Under the pieces are notes generated by a model, which had not been told where the DNA came from, did not search any database, and worked only from the letters and a program-made list of their open reading frames with translations. Below, in pieces: positions 37,274-44,613 of a DNA stretch of 44,613 bases. The first letter of the stretch is position 1. Each line of letters starts with the position of its first letter. The position numbers and the translations under genes are program-made. The DNA comes from Candidatus Sericytochromatia bacterium. GTDB lineage: Bacteria > Cyanobacteriota > Sericytochromatia > UBA7694 > JACMQJ01. The stretch spans positions 1-44,613 of the forward strand of contig BPII01000020.1 in assembly GCA_026004035.1 (NCBI GenBank). Direction: 5' to 3'.

Positions 37274-39085
37274 TTATAAATATTTCTCTATATCTTTATC
37301 TGAATAATTTTCTACTAAATTTATAGTTTCTTTTATAGTTTTTTCTAGCAAAGTATTATTAGTTTCTACATATAAAGTTTTTAATAAAGGTAAAAAAGAT
37401 TTCATTTTTCTATCACTTATAAATGATAATGCTAATAATTTATATTCAAGCATAGAATTTCTATCTATTAAAATATCTTTTATTAATTTGTTTATTTTTT
37501 CATTATTAAAATATCCTAAAGCTTTTATTCTTGTAAATTCTAATTCTTTATCATCAAAAGTTCTAGAAATTAAACAATTGAAAGCTCTTTCTGATTTAAA
37601 TCTTGATATTGATATAAGATAAGCTGATAATAATTCTCTGTCTTTTTCAGTAGAAGAATTGTTTATTAACCATCCTTCAGAAACTTTTAGTATTCCACAC
37701 ATATTAATTAAAGCCAATTTATTTTGATTTGTTAAAACATTAAATATTTCTTCTTTTTGAAGTTTTAAAATACCATCAATACTTTTATTTCTAATTAAAT
37801 TAATAGCTATTGAATTTATTATGTTAGAATTATTTTCTATATCAAGTAACTTCAATAACTTACTTTCTACTTCTTTATCATAATTAGCTTTTAATGAATT
37901 TATTATATTTACTTTTATTTCTGTTAAATTATCTCTTTCTAATTCATTTAAAAGAAATAACCTTACATCGTTATTTTTAATATTTTCCATTGATTGTATA
38001 ATTGATATTTTTGTATCTTTTGATTTAGAAGAATGATAATTCTTTATAAGAATATCTATTATTTCTTTTTTACTATAATTAGCTATAAAAGGAATTATTA
38101 CCTGTTTATATCTTTCATCTATATTACTATTAATTAAATTGATTAAAATAAGAAATAAATTGTCTTTATCATTTTCATATAAATATTCAATAGCAGATAA
38201 AAAAAGTTTTAGCGGAACATTGTTATAGTTATTTATTATTTCAGTTGCATTATTTATAAAAGATTTATCTTTATAAATAGAAAAAAATCTATAGTAATAA
38301 GGAATAATTGAAGTATATTTTTCATTTTTAAACTTTTCTTTTATATCATTTATATAATTAGAGTTTTTAACCGTAAGAAATGAGTTAATACTATCTATTC
38401 TCTCTTTTAAATTATCACTACTTAATTTTTTTATTAAATCTTTTGGATTATCATTATAAGATTGTGGGTTATCACTATAACTAAATTCTTTAATATCTAA
38501 ATAATTTCTAATTTTATTTTTAAAATAATTCCAATCAAAATTATCAGCTGGATCTATTTTTCTACCTAATGGTATAGCAATGTCTCTATGACCAATAACT
38601 CTTTCTAAAGAAATATCATATTTTTTCATAAGATAAGCTGTTAATTGTGCTAAAAAAGTATATTGAGCTTCTGTCCAAATATCTTTCCCATCACCATCAT
38701 TTAAAACTTCTATACCTATTGAGTAATCATTAACATTAAACTTTCCTTTCCAAGAGCTATAACCGGCATGCCAAGCTCTTTTTTCTTCACTTACACTTTC
38801 TATTATTAAACCTTCTTTACCAACTATATAATGAGAGCTTACTCTACTATTAATATCTTGAAAATAATATCCAACTCTTGTTAATGAGTAAAAAGGCGCT
38901 GTGTGATGTATTATTATAGTGTCTATTTTAGATTTGCTTGGTCTTAGATTATAGTTTGGTGAATACATAAGAATAGATAAAGGTTTTTTTAATATAATAT
39001 TTTTATCTTTGTTGTTTAAACTCACATTATAAATACATGAAGTTACTATTATAGATAAAAGAAAAAATGAATATTTTTTTAGCAT
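37274..39085 (-). CDS. Lipoprotein N-acetylmuramoyl-L-alanine amidase with HEAT-like repeats
   Basis: A type 2 amidase (PGRP/AmpD fold) that cleaves the MurNAc-L-Ala bond of peptidoglycan. The start at ATG 39085 gives MLKKYSFFLLSIIVTSC, a lipoprotein signal with Cys17; an earlier ATG adds eight residues. The zinc ligands are IIHHTAP, GHRDIAIP and the Asp in GRKIDPADNF; RAWHAGYSSW and SIGIEV are also conserved. From about residue 215 on, nearly 390 residues are repeated helix pairs with hydrophobic spacing like HEAT repeats, for example EIIDILIKNYHSSKSKDTK. This probably binds a partner protein and may locate or regulate the amidase. The gene is divergent from a second, smaller amidase lipoprotein. 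Confidence 0.82.
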   Translation of the reverse strand: MLKKYSFFLLSIIVTSCIYNVSLNNKDKNIILKKPLSILMYSPNYNLRPSKSKIDTIIIHHTAPFYSLTRVGYYFQDINSRVSSHYIVGKEGLIIESVSEEKRAWHAGYSSWKGKFNVNDYSIGIEVLNDGDGKDIWTEAQYTFLAQLTAYLMKKYDISLERVIGHRDIAIPLGRKIDPADNFDWNYFKNKIRNYLDIKEFSYSDNPQSYNDNPKDLIKKLSSDNLKERIDSINSFLTVKNSNYINDIKEKFKNEKYTSIIPYYYRFFSIYKDKSFINNATEIINNYNNVPLKLFLSAIEYLYENDKDNLFLILINLINSNIDERYKQVIIPFIANYSKKEIIDILIKNYHSSKSKDTKISIIQSMENIKNNDVRLFLLNELERDNLTEIKVNIINSLKANYDKEVESKLLKLLDIENNSNIINSIAINLIRNKSIDGILKLQKEEIFNVLTNQNKLALINMCGILKVSEGWLINNSSTEKDRELLSAYLISISRFKSERAFNCLISRTFDDKELEFTRIKALGYFNNEKINKLIKDILIDRNSMLEYKLLALSFISDRKMKSFLPLLKTLYVETNNTLLEKTIKETINLVENYSDKDIEKYL

Positions 39086-39231
39086 AATTCTTTTAAAAAT
39101 TAAAAACATTAGTTTAAATTATATGATTTATTTTTATAGTTTTTTATTTAAAAAAACTTTTATTTACAAAAAAGTAATTGAAAAAGTATTATTGCATTTT
39201 TAACAAAACTTTTACTTTTTTATAGTAAAAA

Positions 39232-39237
39232 TATAAT
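39232..39237 (+). promoter_or_regulatory. -10 element close to the amidase start
   Basis: TATAAT ends 11 bases before the ATG at 39249, and no Shine-Dalgarno sequence is present. If used, the transcript would have a leader of only a few bases, suggesting nearly leaderless translation. Confidence 0.35.
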
Positions 39238-39248
39238 ATAATAAAATC

Positions 39249-40142
39249 ATGATAAAAAAATTTTTATTATCTACTTTAAGTATATTTATATTAACTTCTT
39301 GTTCTGTAAGTATAACATCAGAACTCGATAATGTATCAATTTCAAATGTAAGTAAAAAAGAAGTCTCTAAACCTGAATTTATAGTTATAGATTCACCAAA
39401 TAGAAGTGAGAGACCTCAAGATACAAAAATATCAGCAATAGTCTTACATCATACTGCTACCACTGCAAATGCAAAAGAAGTCGGAAATTTTTTTGCTAAT
39501 CCTCAATCAAAAGTTAGTTCTCATTATATAGTAGATAGAACAGGATATATTGTTCAATGTGTACCCGATGATAAAGTTGCTTGGCATGCTGGTAAAAGTC
39601 ATTTCAACGGAATGGATAATGTTAATAATTTTTCAATAGGTATAGAAATCTGTAATGTAGGAAATTCAATAGAACCTTATCCTGATTTACAATATGACGG
39701 AGTTATAAGACTTGTTGCATATTTAGTTAAGCAATATGATATACCATTAGAAAATATAACAAGACATAGAGATATTGCAATACCTGCTGGTAGAAAAATA
39801 GATACATCAAATAATTTTTCAGTTCAAAGAGTTTTAGAAGGAGTTAAAAAAGTTTTGGATGGAACATATCAACCACCTATACCATCGGAGCCTATACCTA
39901 TAAATATTCCATCAATTAGAGAAATAATAACAAAAAATGGTGAAAATTCCTTAAGAGTTATTGCTGATATTTACCTTGATAATGAAACAAGAACAAAAGA
40001 ACTAGAAATATTAAATCCTAATGTTAAAGATATTAAATATATTCCTGTTGGAACAAGAATTAAAATTCCAACAGATTATTCATATTTTTACAAAGCAAAT
40101 AATTTAAATACAAACTTATTTAACTTGAATAAATTCTTTTAG
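39249..40142 (+). CDS. Lipoprotein N-acetylmuramoyl-L-alanine amidase
   Basis: A paralogue of the neighbouring HEAT-type amidase: lipoprotein signal FILTSC with Cys18, linker, then the amidase domain (about 40-195) with VLHHTAT, KVSSHYIVDRTGYIV, WHAGKSHF, SIGIEI, TRHRDIAIPAGRKID, which supply the zinc site. After residue 215 a beta-alpha segment (IIT.NGENSLRVIADIYLDNE, LEILNPNVKDIKYIPVGTRIKIP) resembles a LysM domain, which binds peptidoglycan. It is lipid-anchored on the outer face. The 3' end overlaps the convergent PhoD-like gene by 27 bases. Confidence 0.87.
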   Translation: MIKKFLLSTLSIFILTSCSVSITSELDNVSISNVSKKEVSKPEFIVIDSPNRSERPQDTKISAIVLHHTATTANAKEVGNFFANPQSKVSSHYIVDRTGYIVQCVPDDKVAWHAGKSHFNGMDNVNNFSIGIEICNVGNSIEPYPDLQYDGVIRLVAYLVKQYDIPLENITRHRDIAIPAGRKIDTSNNFSVQRVLEGVKKVLDGTYQPPIPSEPIPINIPSIREIITKNGENSLRVIADIYLDNETRTKELEILNPNVKDIKYIPVGTRIKIPTDYSYFYKANNLNTNLFNLNKFF

Positions 40143-41504
40143 AAGAAAATAACCACTGTAAGTATTGTTATTATTTACAGCATACATTTTTATATTAGCT
40201 TTATTTTTATAAAAATCTGCTAATATAAATCCTTTATAAGAAGTTTCCAAAAAATTAACATTAGGAATTATTATAGGTACAAATTTTTGTAAAATATTTA
40301 CTATTAAATAATCAGGTGATGCTATTGAAGCTGTTGAATATTCTTTTGCTATTATTTTATTTTTAAAATAAATATCACCTTTACTAAATATATGAACATC
40401 ACCTGTTATTACAATAAGTGGTAAATTTATTTTATTACTTATAAATTCTAATATATCATTCTTTTCTTTTGCAAATCCATCCCATTGGTCAAAGTTTATA
40501 GAAATACCTAATAACTTCAAATCCATTAAAAGAGTATTATTTCCTAAAATTAGCCATTCTTTTTTATTATTATTTATAATATTTTTTAGCCATTCTTTTT
40601 GTTCATTTCCTAAATATTCTAAGCTAGGATTTTTTGATAATTCATTACAATAAAAACTAAATCCTCTGTTACATACTTTTTTGTCTCTGTATTGACGACC
40701 ATCTATTAATACTAAATTTACTAAATTAGGTATATAAAAATTTCTATATATTTTGAAATCTTCTTGTTCTCTTATAGGTAAATATTCAAAATATGCTTTA
40801 TAAGCTGAATTTAGTAATTCAGGGTTTCTTTCTTTTAAATCCTTTCCACCATAGTCATTTAGAACTTCATGGTCATCCCAAATTGCAATGATTGGTATAT
40901 TTTTTAGTAACTCTTTTAGGTAAGGATCATTTAAATATAAAGAATATTTTCTTCTGTATGAATCTAAATCTTTTGCATGACCTGTATTATCAAATCTTGG
41001 TGAATTTTCTACTTTTTTAGGATGTTCATATATAAAATCCCCTAACATTACAACTAAATCAGGTTTTAATTCCAATATAGCTTTGTATGGTGTAAAATAT
41101 CCTGCATTATAATCTTGACATGATACAAAAGCAATTCTTATTTTATTTTTTCTATAAGGTAATGTTATCGTTTTTCCAATATCACTATAACTATTGTTAT
41201 AAATAAATCTGTAATAGTAATTAAAATCTGGTTTTAAATTATCTACCAAAACTTTAATAGTATTACCTTTATTTATATTAGTCTCAACTAGTCCTTCTTT
41301 AACTATATGATTAAATTCTTTATCTGTAGAAACTTGATATTTCACAATATTTTCATTATTTTTAGAGCAAGTTAGTTTTGTCCATATTACAAAAGAATTT
41401 TGATTTGGATCACCTGAAGAAATCCCATTCTCAAAACATTCATCAGCTTTTGCTTTAAATATAAAAAGTATGAAAAAGAGAATTATAAATTTTATTTTTT
41501 TCAT
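40116..41504 (-). CDS. PhoD-like alkaline phosphatase/phosphodiesterase
   Basis: A secreted metallophosphoesterase of the PhoD family: signal peptide of about 20 residues (FIILFFILFIFKAKA), a beta domain with GISSGDPNQNSFVIWTKL, and catalytic motifs VVMLGDFIYEH, IAIWDDHEVLNDYGG, LVLIDGRQYRD and VITGDVHIFSKG that bind metal and phosphate. It is 462 residues, near full length. Cysteines CNRGFSFYC form a probable disulfide. It would release phosphate from phosphomonoesters or diesters such as teichoic acid or phospholipid head groups. It lies 12 bases downstream of the serpin gene and may share its transcript. Confidence 0.87.
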   Translation of the reverse strand: MKKIKFIILFFILFIFKAKADECFENGISSGDPNQNSFVIWTKLTCSKNNENIVKYQVSTDKEFNHIVKEGLVETNINKGNTIKVLVDNLKPDFNYYYRFIYNNSYSDIGKTITLPYRKNKIRIAFVSCQDYNAGYFTPYKAILELKPDLVVMLGDFIYEHPKKVENSPRFDNTGHAKDLDSYRRKYSLYLNDPYLKELLKNIPIIAIWDDHEVLNDYGGKDLKERNPELLNSAYKAYFEYLPIREQEDFKIYRNFYIPNLVNLVLIDGRQYRDKKVCNRGFSFYCNELSKNPSLEYLGNEQKEWLKNIINNNKKEWLILGNNTLLMDLKLLGISINFDQWDGFAKEKNDILEFISNKINLPLIVITGDVHIFSKGDIYFKNKIIAKEYSTASIASPDYLIVNILQKFVPIIIPNVNFLETSYKGFILADFYKNKANIKMYAVNNNNTYSGYFLLKEFIQVK

Positions 41505-41516
41505 ATCAAATTAAAA

Positions 41517-42771
41517 TTAAGGATTATTTAAAATACCTGAAAAAACTATTGAATTTGTGTTTTTTTCTTTTATAAAATATAAAAATGGCTTATTAGCTAT
41601 AAATTCAAAAGGTTTATCAAAAATAGGTGCTGAAGTAAGACTTACTTGAACATCAGTAACTGCTGCTGCTTCTGTCCCTTCTTCATTAACCTCTATTACT
41701 GCTTTATGAGATGATTTAGAAATAAATACCTTTAATTTATTTTCTGTAAGTTTATTAAAATCAGCAAGTTTTTCATCAAAAGCATTTTTTAATCCTAATT
41801 TCTTTAATGTATTTGGTAACTCTTTTTTATATTCTGACTTAAATCTTGGTAATTCAATTCTACCTTCTTTATTTCTAAAATTAGAAAAAATATTTAAATC
41901 AAAGTTTGTAATTATTTCTTCTACTGAAGAATTATCATTTGGTAAGAAAACATAAAATATAAAATTTCCTTTACCATAAGGTAATCCGACTGCTTGAAAT
42001 TTATCATTACTATAATAAGGAAATTTACCATTTATTTTCATCATAGGAACTTTTACTTTTTTATTTTTATTTACTACAAAATCTTTATTTTCAGTTAAAT
42101 TTTTATCAAATTTGTTTTCCCATTGTGCTTTAAAGTATATAGCATTTATTAGAATCATTATTACATCTTTATTTATACTATCAATTATTTTATTTATTTT
42201 TTTTCTTGTTGAATATGATACCCAATTATTTATTATATCTACTGATTTAATATCTGAAAAATCTAATGTTTCATATTTAGCTTTATATAAGTCATTATTT
42301 AATTTTATAAATTCGTTAGAAAATTTAATATTCTTTTTGCCCCCATATAGAATTAGAAATATCTAATTCAACATTTTTATCTTTATTTACTAAGTCTCTT
42401 ATCAATAAATTATTTTCTTTATTAAATGTATTTACATTGTCTATGTAGAAAACTTTTTTAAATTCATTTAAAGTCTCATTATCAGACGCATTCATTATCA
42501 TTGAAAAAGCAAAAAATATACTTAATGGTGAAATAAAAATATTCTTATCTTTTTCTTCTTTATATATTTGTTTTAAAATATCTAATGAAAATTTATTAAC
42601 GGAACTTATTATTTTACTATCAAAGCTTATTTTCTCATTACTGCTTAATGGTTTGAAAGAATTTTTTGTATAATTTTCAAAAGAGTTATCATTGCTAGAA
42701 AAAACTTGACAAGCTGATGATAAAACACTTGATACTATTAATGAAGATATAAATATTTTTTTCAATTTCAT
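41517..42771 (-). CDS. Serpin-family lipoprotein (one frameshift)
   Basis: Serpins trap serine proteases by insertion of a reactive loop. The start ATG 42771 (MKLKKIFISSLIV) gives a signal with a likely lipobox Cys near residue 20 (LSSAC). The serpin core follows: NKFSLDILKQIYKE, NIFISPLSIFFAFSMI, LINAIYFKAQWENKF, ELPRFKSEY, and the hinge EVNEEGTEAAAVT of inhibitory serpins, then IFDKPFEFIANKPF, the usual C-terminus. One G in a G5 run (42340-42344, minus) is surplus; removing it joins SIWG to KKNIKFSNEF. Repaired length is 417 residues. The hinge is short-chained and intact, so inhibition is plausible. A target could be the S8 lipoprotein at 16.6 kb or a host or prey protease. Confidence 0.85.
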
Positions 42772-42821
42772 TTTCTTAACAAAAAATATATACATTAATA
42801 ATACCATTAAAGTTATATTTT

Positions 42822-43431
42822 GGTACTGGAATTGAGTTATAGATAAGTTATTTTTTGAATCATTAATAATTTTTCGAAAGAATAATGGTTATTAATAATA
42901 CCTAAAGCCAATGCAGGTACTAATTTAGTAGTGAAATTAGTTTTCAAATAATTATGAACAATAAAATCAACATTTAAAGTTCTCTGTAATCCAAAAGTAG
43001 TTTTTACATAAGTATTTGTTTTTCTTCTAAAAGCAGAATTTGTACGTCTTAAAGAACTATTTTTAGCTTCAAGATGATTAGTATGAATTTCATTTTCATC
43101 AATATCTTTTGTGTTAGGATGTTTAGGAATTAGCTTTTTATATTTTTGAAGTTTTTTACCACCTTTGTTTTTTATTCTTACTCTTATTCCTTCAGGTAAA
43201 ATTTCTTTATTCTTACCCTTTACTACTAGACACAACTTTCTTGACAACTCTCTCACTAGCTCTTTTATTCTTATTTACTTTTGTATAAATCTCATCTCCT
43301 TCAAATGTTAACTTAACAAATTTATGACAAAACAAATATAATTTTAATCTTTCTTTTATGCTTGAAAATCTCTCCTCTCAAGCTTTTACTGTATTTTTAT
43401 GAATACCTAAAACTAACTTTGATAAAAGTAA
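42822..43431 (-). mobile_element. Decayed IS1-like insertion sequence
   Basis: The outer end GGTACTGGAATTGAG (42822-42836) lies directly beyond the transposase stop, as is usual in IS1-like elements. The element runs to a junction with a truncated gene at about 43431, where no inverted end can be seen. The transposase inside is broken (see separate entry). The same end is shared with the small element at 7468-7708. Confidence 0.6.
42837..43431 (-). pseudogene. IS1-like transposase remnant of cyanobacterial type
   Basis: The C-terminal half reads well: GIRVRIKNKGGK, HPNTKDIDENEIHTNHLEAK, SSLRRTNSAFRRKTNTY, FGLQRTLNV, VHNYLKTNFTTK and VPALALGI are the conserved tail of IS1-family transposases common in cyanobacteria. 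Upstream, LLSKLVLGIHKNTVKA is an HTH part, then TGA (43378-43380) where Trp is expected, then KERLKLYLFCHKFVKLTF, EGDEIYTKVNKNK, after which the frame is lost near 43250. The central catalytic block (WTIV..DR..RF and the DGER..YG part) appears to be missing. The element is therefore inactive: it has a nonsense mutation, a frameshift and an internal deletion. Confidence 0.75.
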
Positions 43432-43656
43432 TCAATTTATTTAATAGCTTTAAAGAAAGAAACAGGAACAACTAAAGATTTACTAAATAATTTGTTTCAA
43501 GATAATCATGAAATTGATTCAAAAATGGATTTTAAAAATGTTTTTATTTTTAGTAATCCAAGTGCAGAGCTTTCAAAGTATGCAAAGTTAGCAAAAAATT
43601 TATCTAATTTAGGAAGTTTTAACCCAAATCGAATGAATTTTGAAAATAATCCTTAA
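43432..43656 (+). pseudogene. 3' fragment of an unknown gene, truncated by the IS-like element
   Basis: An open frame without start codon runs from the junction at 43432 to TAA 43654-43656 and encodes about 74 residues, beginning SIYLIALKKETG and containing SNPSAELSKYAKLAKNL; it has ordinary composition for this genome. Its 5' part is gone. A strong terminator hairpin follows three bases later, which supports it having been the end of a real gene. The family is not recognisable. Confidence 0.5.
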
Positions 43657-43658
43657 TT

Positions 43659-43699
43659 GAACTACTCCACCTTATAAGAAGGTAGAGTAGTTCATTTTT
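43659..43699 (+). terminator. Rho-independent terminator
   Basis: GAACTACTC pairs perfectly with GAGTAGTTC, and inside it ACCTT pairs with AAGGT around a five-base loop, with one mismatch, then ATTTTT follows. This is the strongest hairpin I see in the window and lies just after the truncated gene. Confidence 0.8.
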
Positions 43700-43822
43700 G
43701 TAGTATTCAAAATCAATGTTTTTCAAGACCAATTTTTTTTTCATTATTAATATATAATTTTCTATAAGAACTTTTTTATTTTTTTATCAATATTATAATA
43801 TTAGTGGAGGATATAAATTATT

Positions 43823-44548
43823 ATGGAAGATGGCAATTTTAATGTATGGTTGCCTGATAGTAATATTAATATAAATAAAGATTTAAACACAGAAGATTAC
43901 TTAAAAAGTGTTTTAACAAATGTAGTTACTACTTCTGAAGAAAATTTAATAAGCATTGTAAATAATTTGATTAATATTGGATTTACTTATTATGCTGCTA
44001 GGTGTTTAGAAATATATGCACAAAATAAGATAGGTGTTTTTTGTAATGGAGATGAGATAATTAATTATAGATACTCGAATTTTGGAGAATTTCATGAAAA
44101 TATAGCAAAATTAATAAAAGCTGGTTGTTTATATATAAAAAGTAAAAGAGAAAATACAGCTAGAATATCATTTAATAGAGCATTAACATTTGTAGAAGAA
44201 GCATTAAGACAAATAGAATCTTATGAAGAAGATAATTTTAAAGAAACTCTTTGTTTAGCACTAGCTTTTGAATTAGCAGGCCATTGTTGCTTGCCAACAG
44301 GAAACCTTAATGCATTAGATTATTATCAAGCAGCTGAAGAATATTTTAATAAAAGTATTGAAAACAGTCCTGAAGAGTTTGAGAATTGGAAAAATCATAA
44401 AATATCAAAAGTGATATTAAAGACTTTAAAAGAAATACTTAAAATAAAATTATCAGAAGATACTTCTATAATACCTTTATTATCATGGGATTATCAAATA
44501 AGATTAAAAAAATCAAAAGAATTAATTAATTACTTTTATATGAACTAA
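43823..44548 (+). CDS. Hypothetical helical (TPR-like) protein
   Basis: I do not recognise this 241-residue protein. It has no signal peptide or membrane helix and is almost entirely helical, with helix pairs such as GFTYYAARCLEIYA, FHENIAKLIKAGCLYIKSKRE, NTARISFNRALTFVEEALRQIE, ALAFELAGHC and NALDYYQAAEEYFNKSIE that look like degenerate tetratricopeptide repeats. Four cysteines (in ARCLE, VFCNG, AGCLY and HCCLP) are unusual for the type but spread out. GGAGG at 43805-43809 is 13 bases before the ATG; TATAAT-like elements lie at 43793. Its TAA shares its last base with the convergent tRNA-Cys gene. Confidence 0.65.
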   Translation: MEDGNFNVWLPDSNININKDLNTEDYLKSVLTNVVTTSEENLISIVNNLINIGFTYYAARCLEIYAQNKIGVFCNGDEIINYRYSNFGEFHENIAKLIKAGCLYIKSKRENTARISFNRALTFVEEALRQIESYEEDNFKETLCLALAFELAGHCCLPTGNLNALDYYQAAEEYFNKSIENSPEEFENWKNHKISKVILKTLKEILKIKLSEDTSIIPLLSWDYQIRLKKSKELINYFYMN

Positions 44549-44613
44549 GGCGGCACCCAGATTCGAACTGGGGAATGAAGCTTTTGCAGAGCCTTGCCTT
44601 ACCACTTGGCTAT
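44548..44613 (-). tRNA. tRNA-Cys (GCA), 5' end beyond the window
   Basis: On the minus strand the sequence shows the D-arm AGCCAAGTGGTAAGGC, the anticodon stem-loop AGGCT-CTGCAAA-AGCTT with anticodon GCA, the T arm CCCAGTTCGAATCTGGG, and the 3' acceptor strand TGCCGCC with T as the discriminator base (44548), typical of tRNA-Cys. The 5' acceptor strand, except perhaps its last base, lies past the window edge. No CCA is encoded. The discriminator base is shared with the stop codon of the convergent gene. Confidence 0.93.

Noticed and set aside
42112..42366. Open frame on the plus strand inside the serpin gene
   Set aside because: It is antisense to clear serpin sequence across the frameshift and has no ribosome site.
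43378..43380. TGA at a Trp position, hinting at TGA = Trp code
   Set aside because: All healthy genes use TGG for Trp and some end in TGA; this is a nonsense mutation in a dead transposase.

Overview
The window is about 44.6 kb of very AT-rich bacterial chromosome (I estimate roughly a quarter G+C by eye), read with the standard code: TGG encodes Trp throughout and TGA is used as a stop. The best guess for the host is a non-photosynthetic relative of cyanobacteria (Vampirovibrionia/Melainabacteria or Sericytochromatia type). Evidence: a cyanobacterial-type YlqD-family gene directly before rimM, an IS1-like transposase remnant of the type common in cyanobacteria, tandem MshEN-like repeats, and a flagellar flgD with no photosynthesis genes. 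A membrane-anchored c-type cytochrome and ferrochelatase point to haem use and probably respiration. This placement is inference.

Layout. 1-2.8 kb: a badly broken zinc-ribbon gene, then ylqD-rimM-cytochrome c, all frameshifted. 2.8-4.5 kb: an unknown, possibly nucleotidyltransferase-like protein and a MoxR ATPase. 4.9-7.5 kb: cystathionine beta-synthase and cystathionine gamma-lyase/synthase, a transsulfuration pair. 7.5-7.7 kb: a small element whose end resembles the IS1-like remnant at 42.8 kb. 7.8-12.5 kb: rseP, an unknown protein, a glycogen-debranching enzyme and a six-motif MshEN-repeat protein. 12.5-15.2 kb (minus strand): hemH, an unknown gene and flgD. 15.4-18.9 kb: a thioredoxin-like [2Fe-2S] ferredoxin, a His/Cys-rich secreted protein, a subtilisin-like lipoprotein and a PlsC-type acyltransferase. 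19.3-21.7 kb (minus): a rhodanese-MoeB fusion coupled to a membrane-anchored Mrr-like protein. 21.8-25.2 kb: a lytic transglycosylase and three glycosyltransferases. 25.3-31.5 kb (minus): a complete SUF operon, rrf2-sufC-sufB-sufD-Rieske-sufS-sufE-sufT, with a dyad over its promoter. 31.7-35 kb: a glycosyltransferase, a divergent glycogen-synthase-like gene and a WD40 lipoprotein. 35-42.8 kb: a Ser/Thr kinase, two divergent amidase lipoproteins (one with a HEAT-like tail), a PhoD-like phosphatase and a serpin lipoprotein. 42.8-43.7 kb: a decayed IS1-like element abutting a truncated gene and a terminator. The window ends in an unknown helical protein and a partial tRNA-Cys.

Themes. Sulfur and Fe-S chemistry recur: transsulfuration can supply cysteine, SufS/SufE mobilise its sulfur, SufBCD assemble clusters, and a rhodanese-MoeB fusion handles sulfur carriers. 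Cell-envelope work is the second theme: two amidases, a transglycosylase, surface glycosyltransferases, a protease and a serpin.

The most striking global observation is that almost every broken reading frame is restored by removing exactly one base from a short repeat run. This looks more like systematic over-calling of run length than gene decay, because essential-type genes (rimM, sufC) are affected. I saw no clear CRISPR array, prophage or recognisable defence system. The best candidates for undescribed biology are the membrane-anchored Mrr-like protein, the kinase C-terminal region, the MshEN-repeat protein and the divergent GlgA-like protein.
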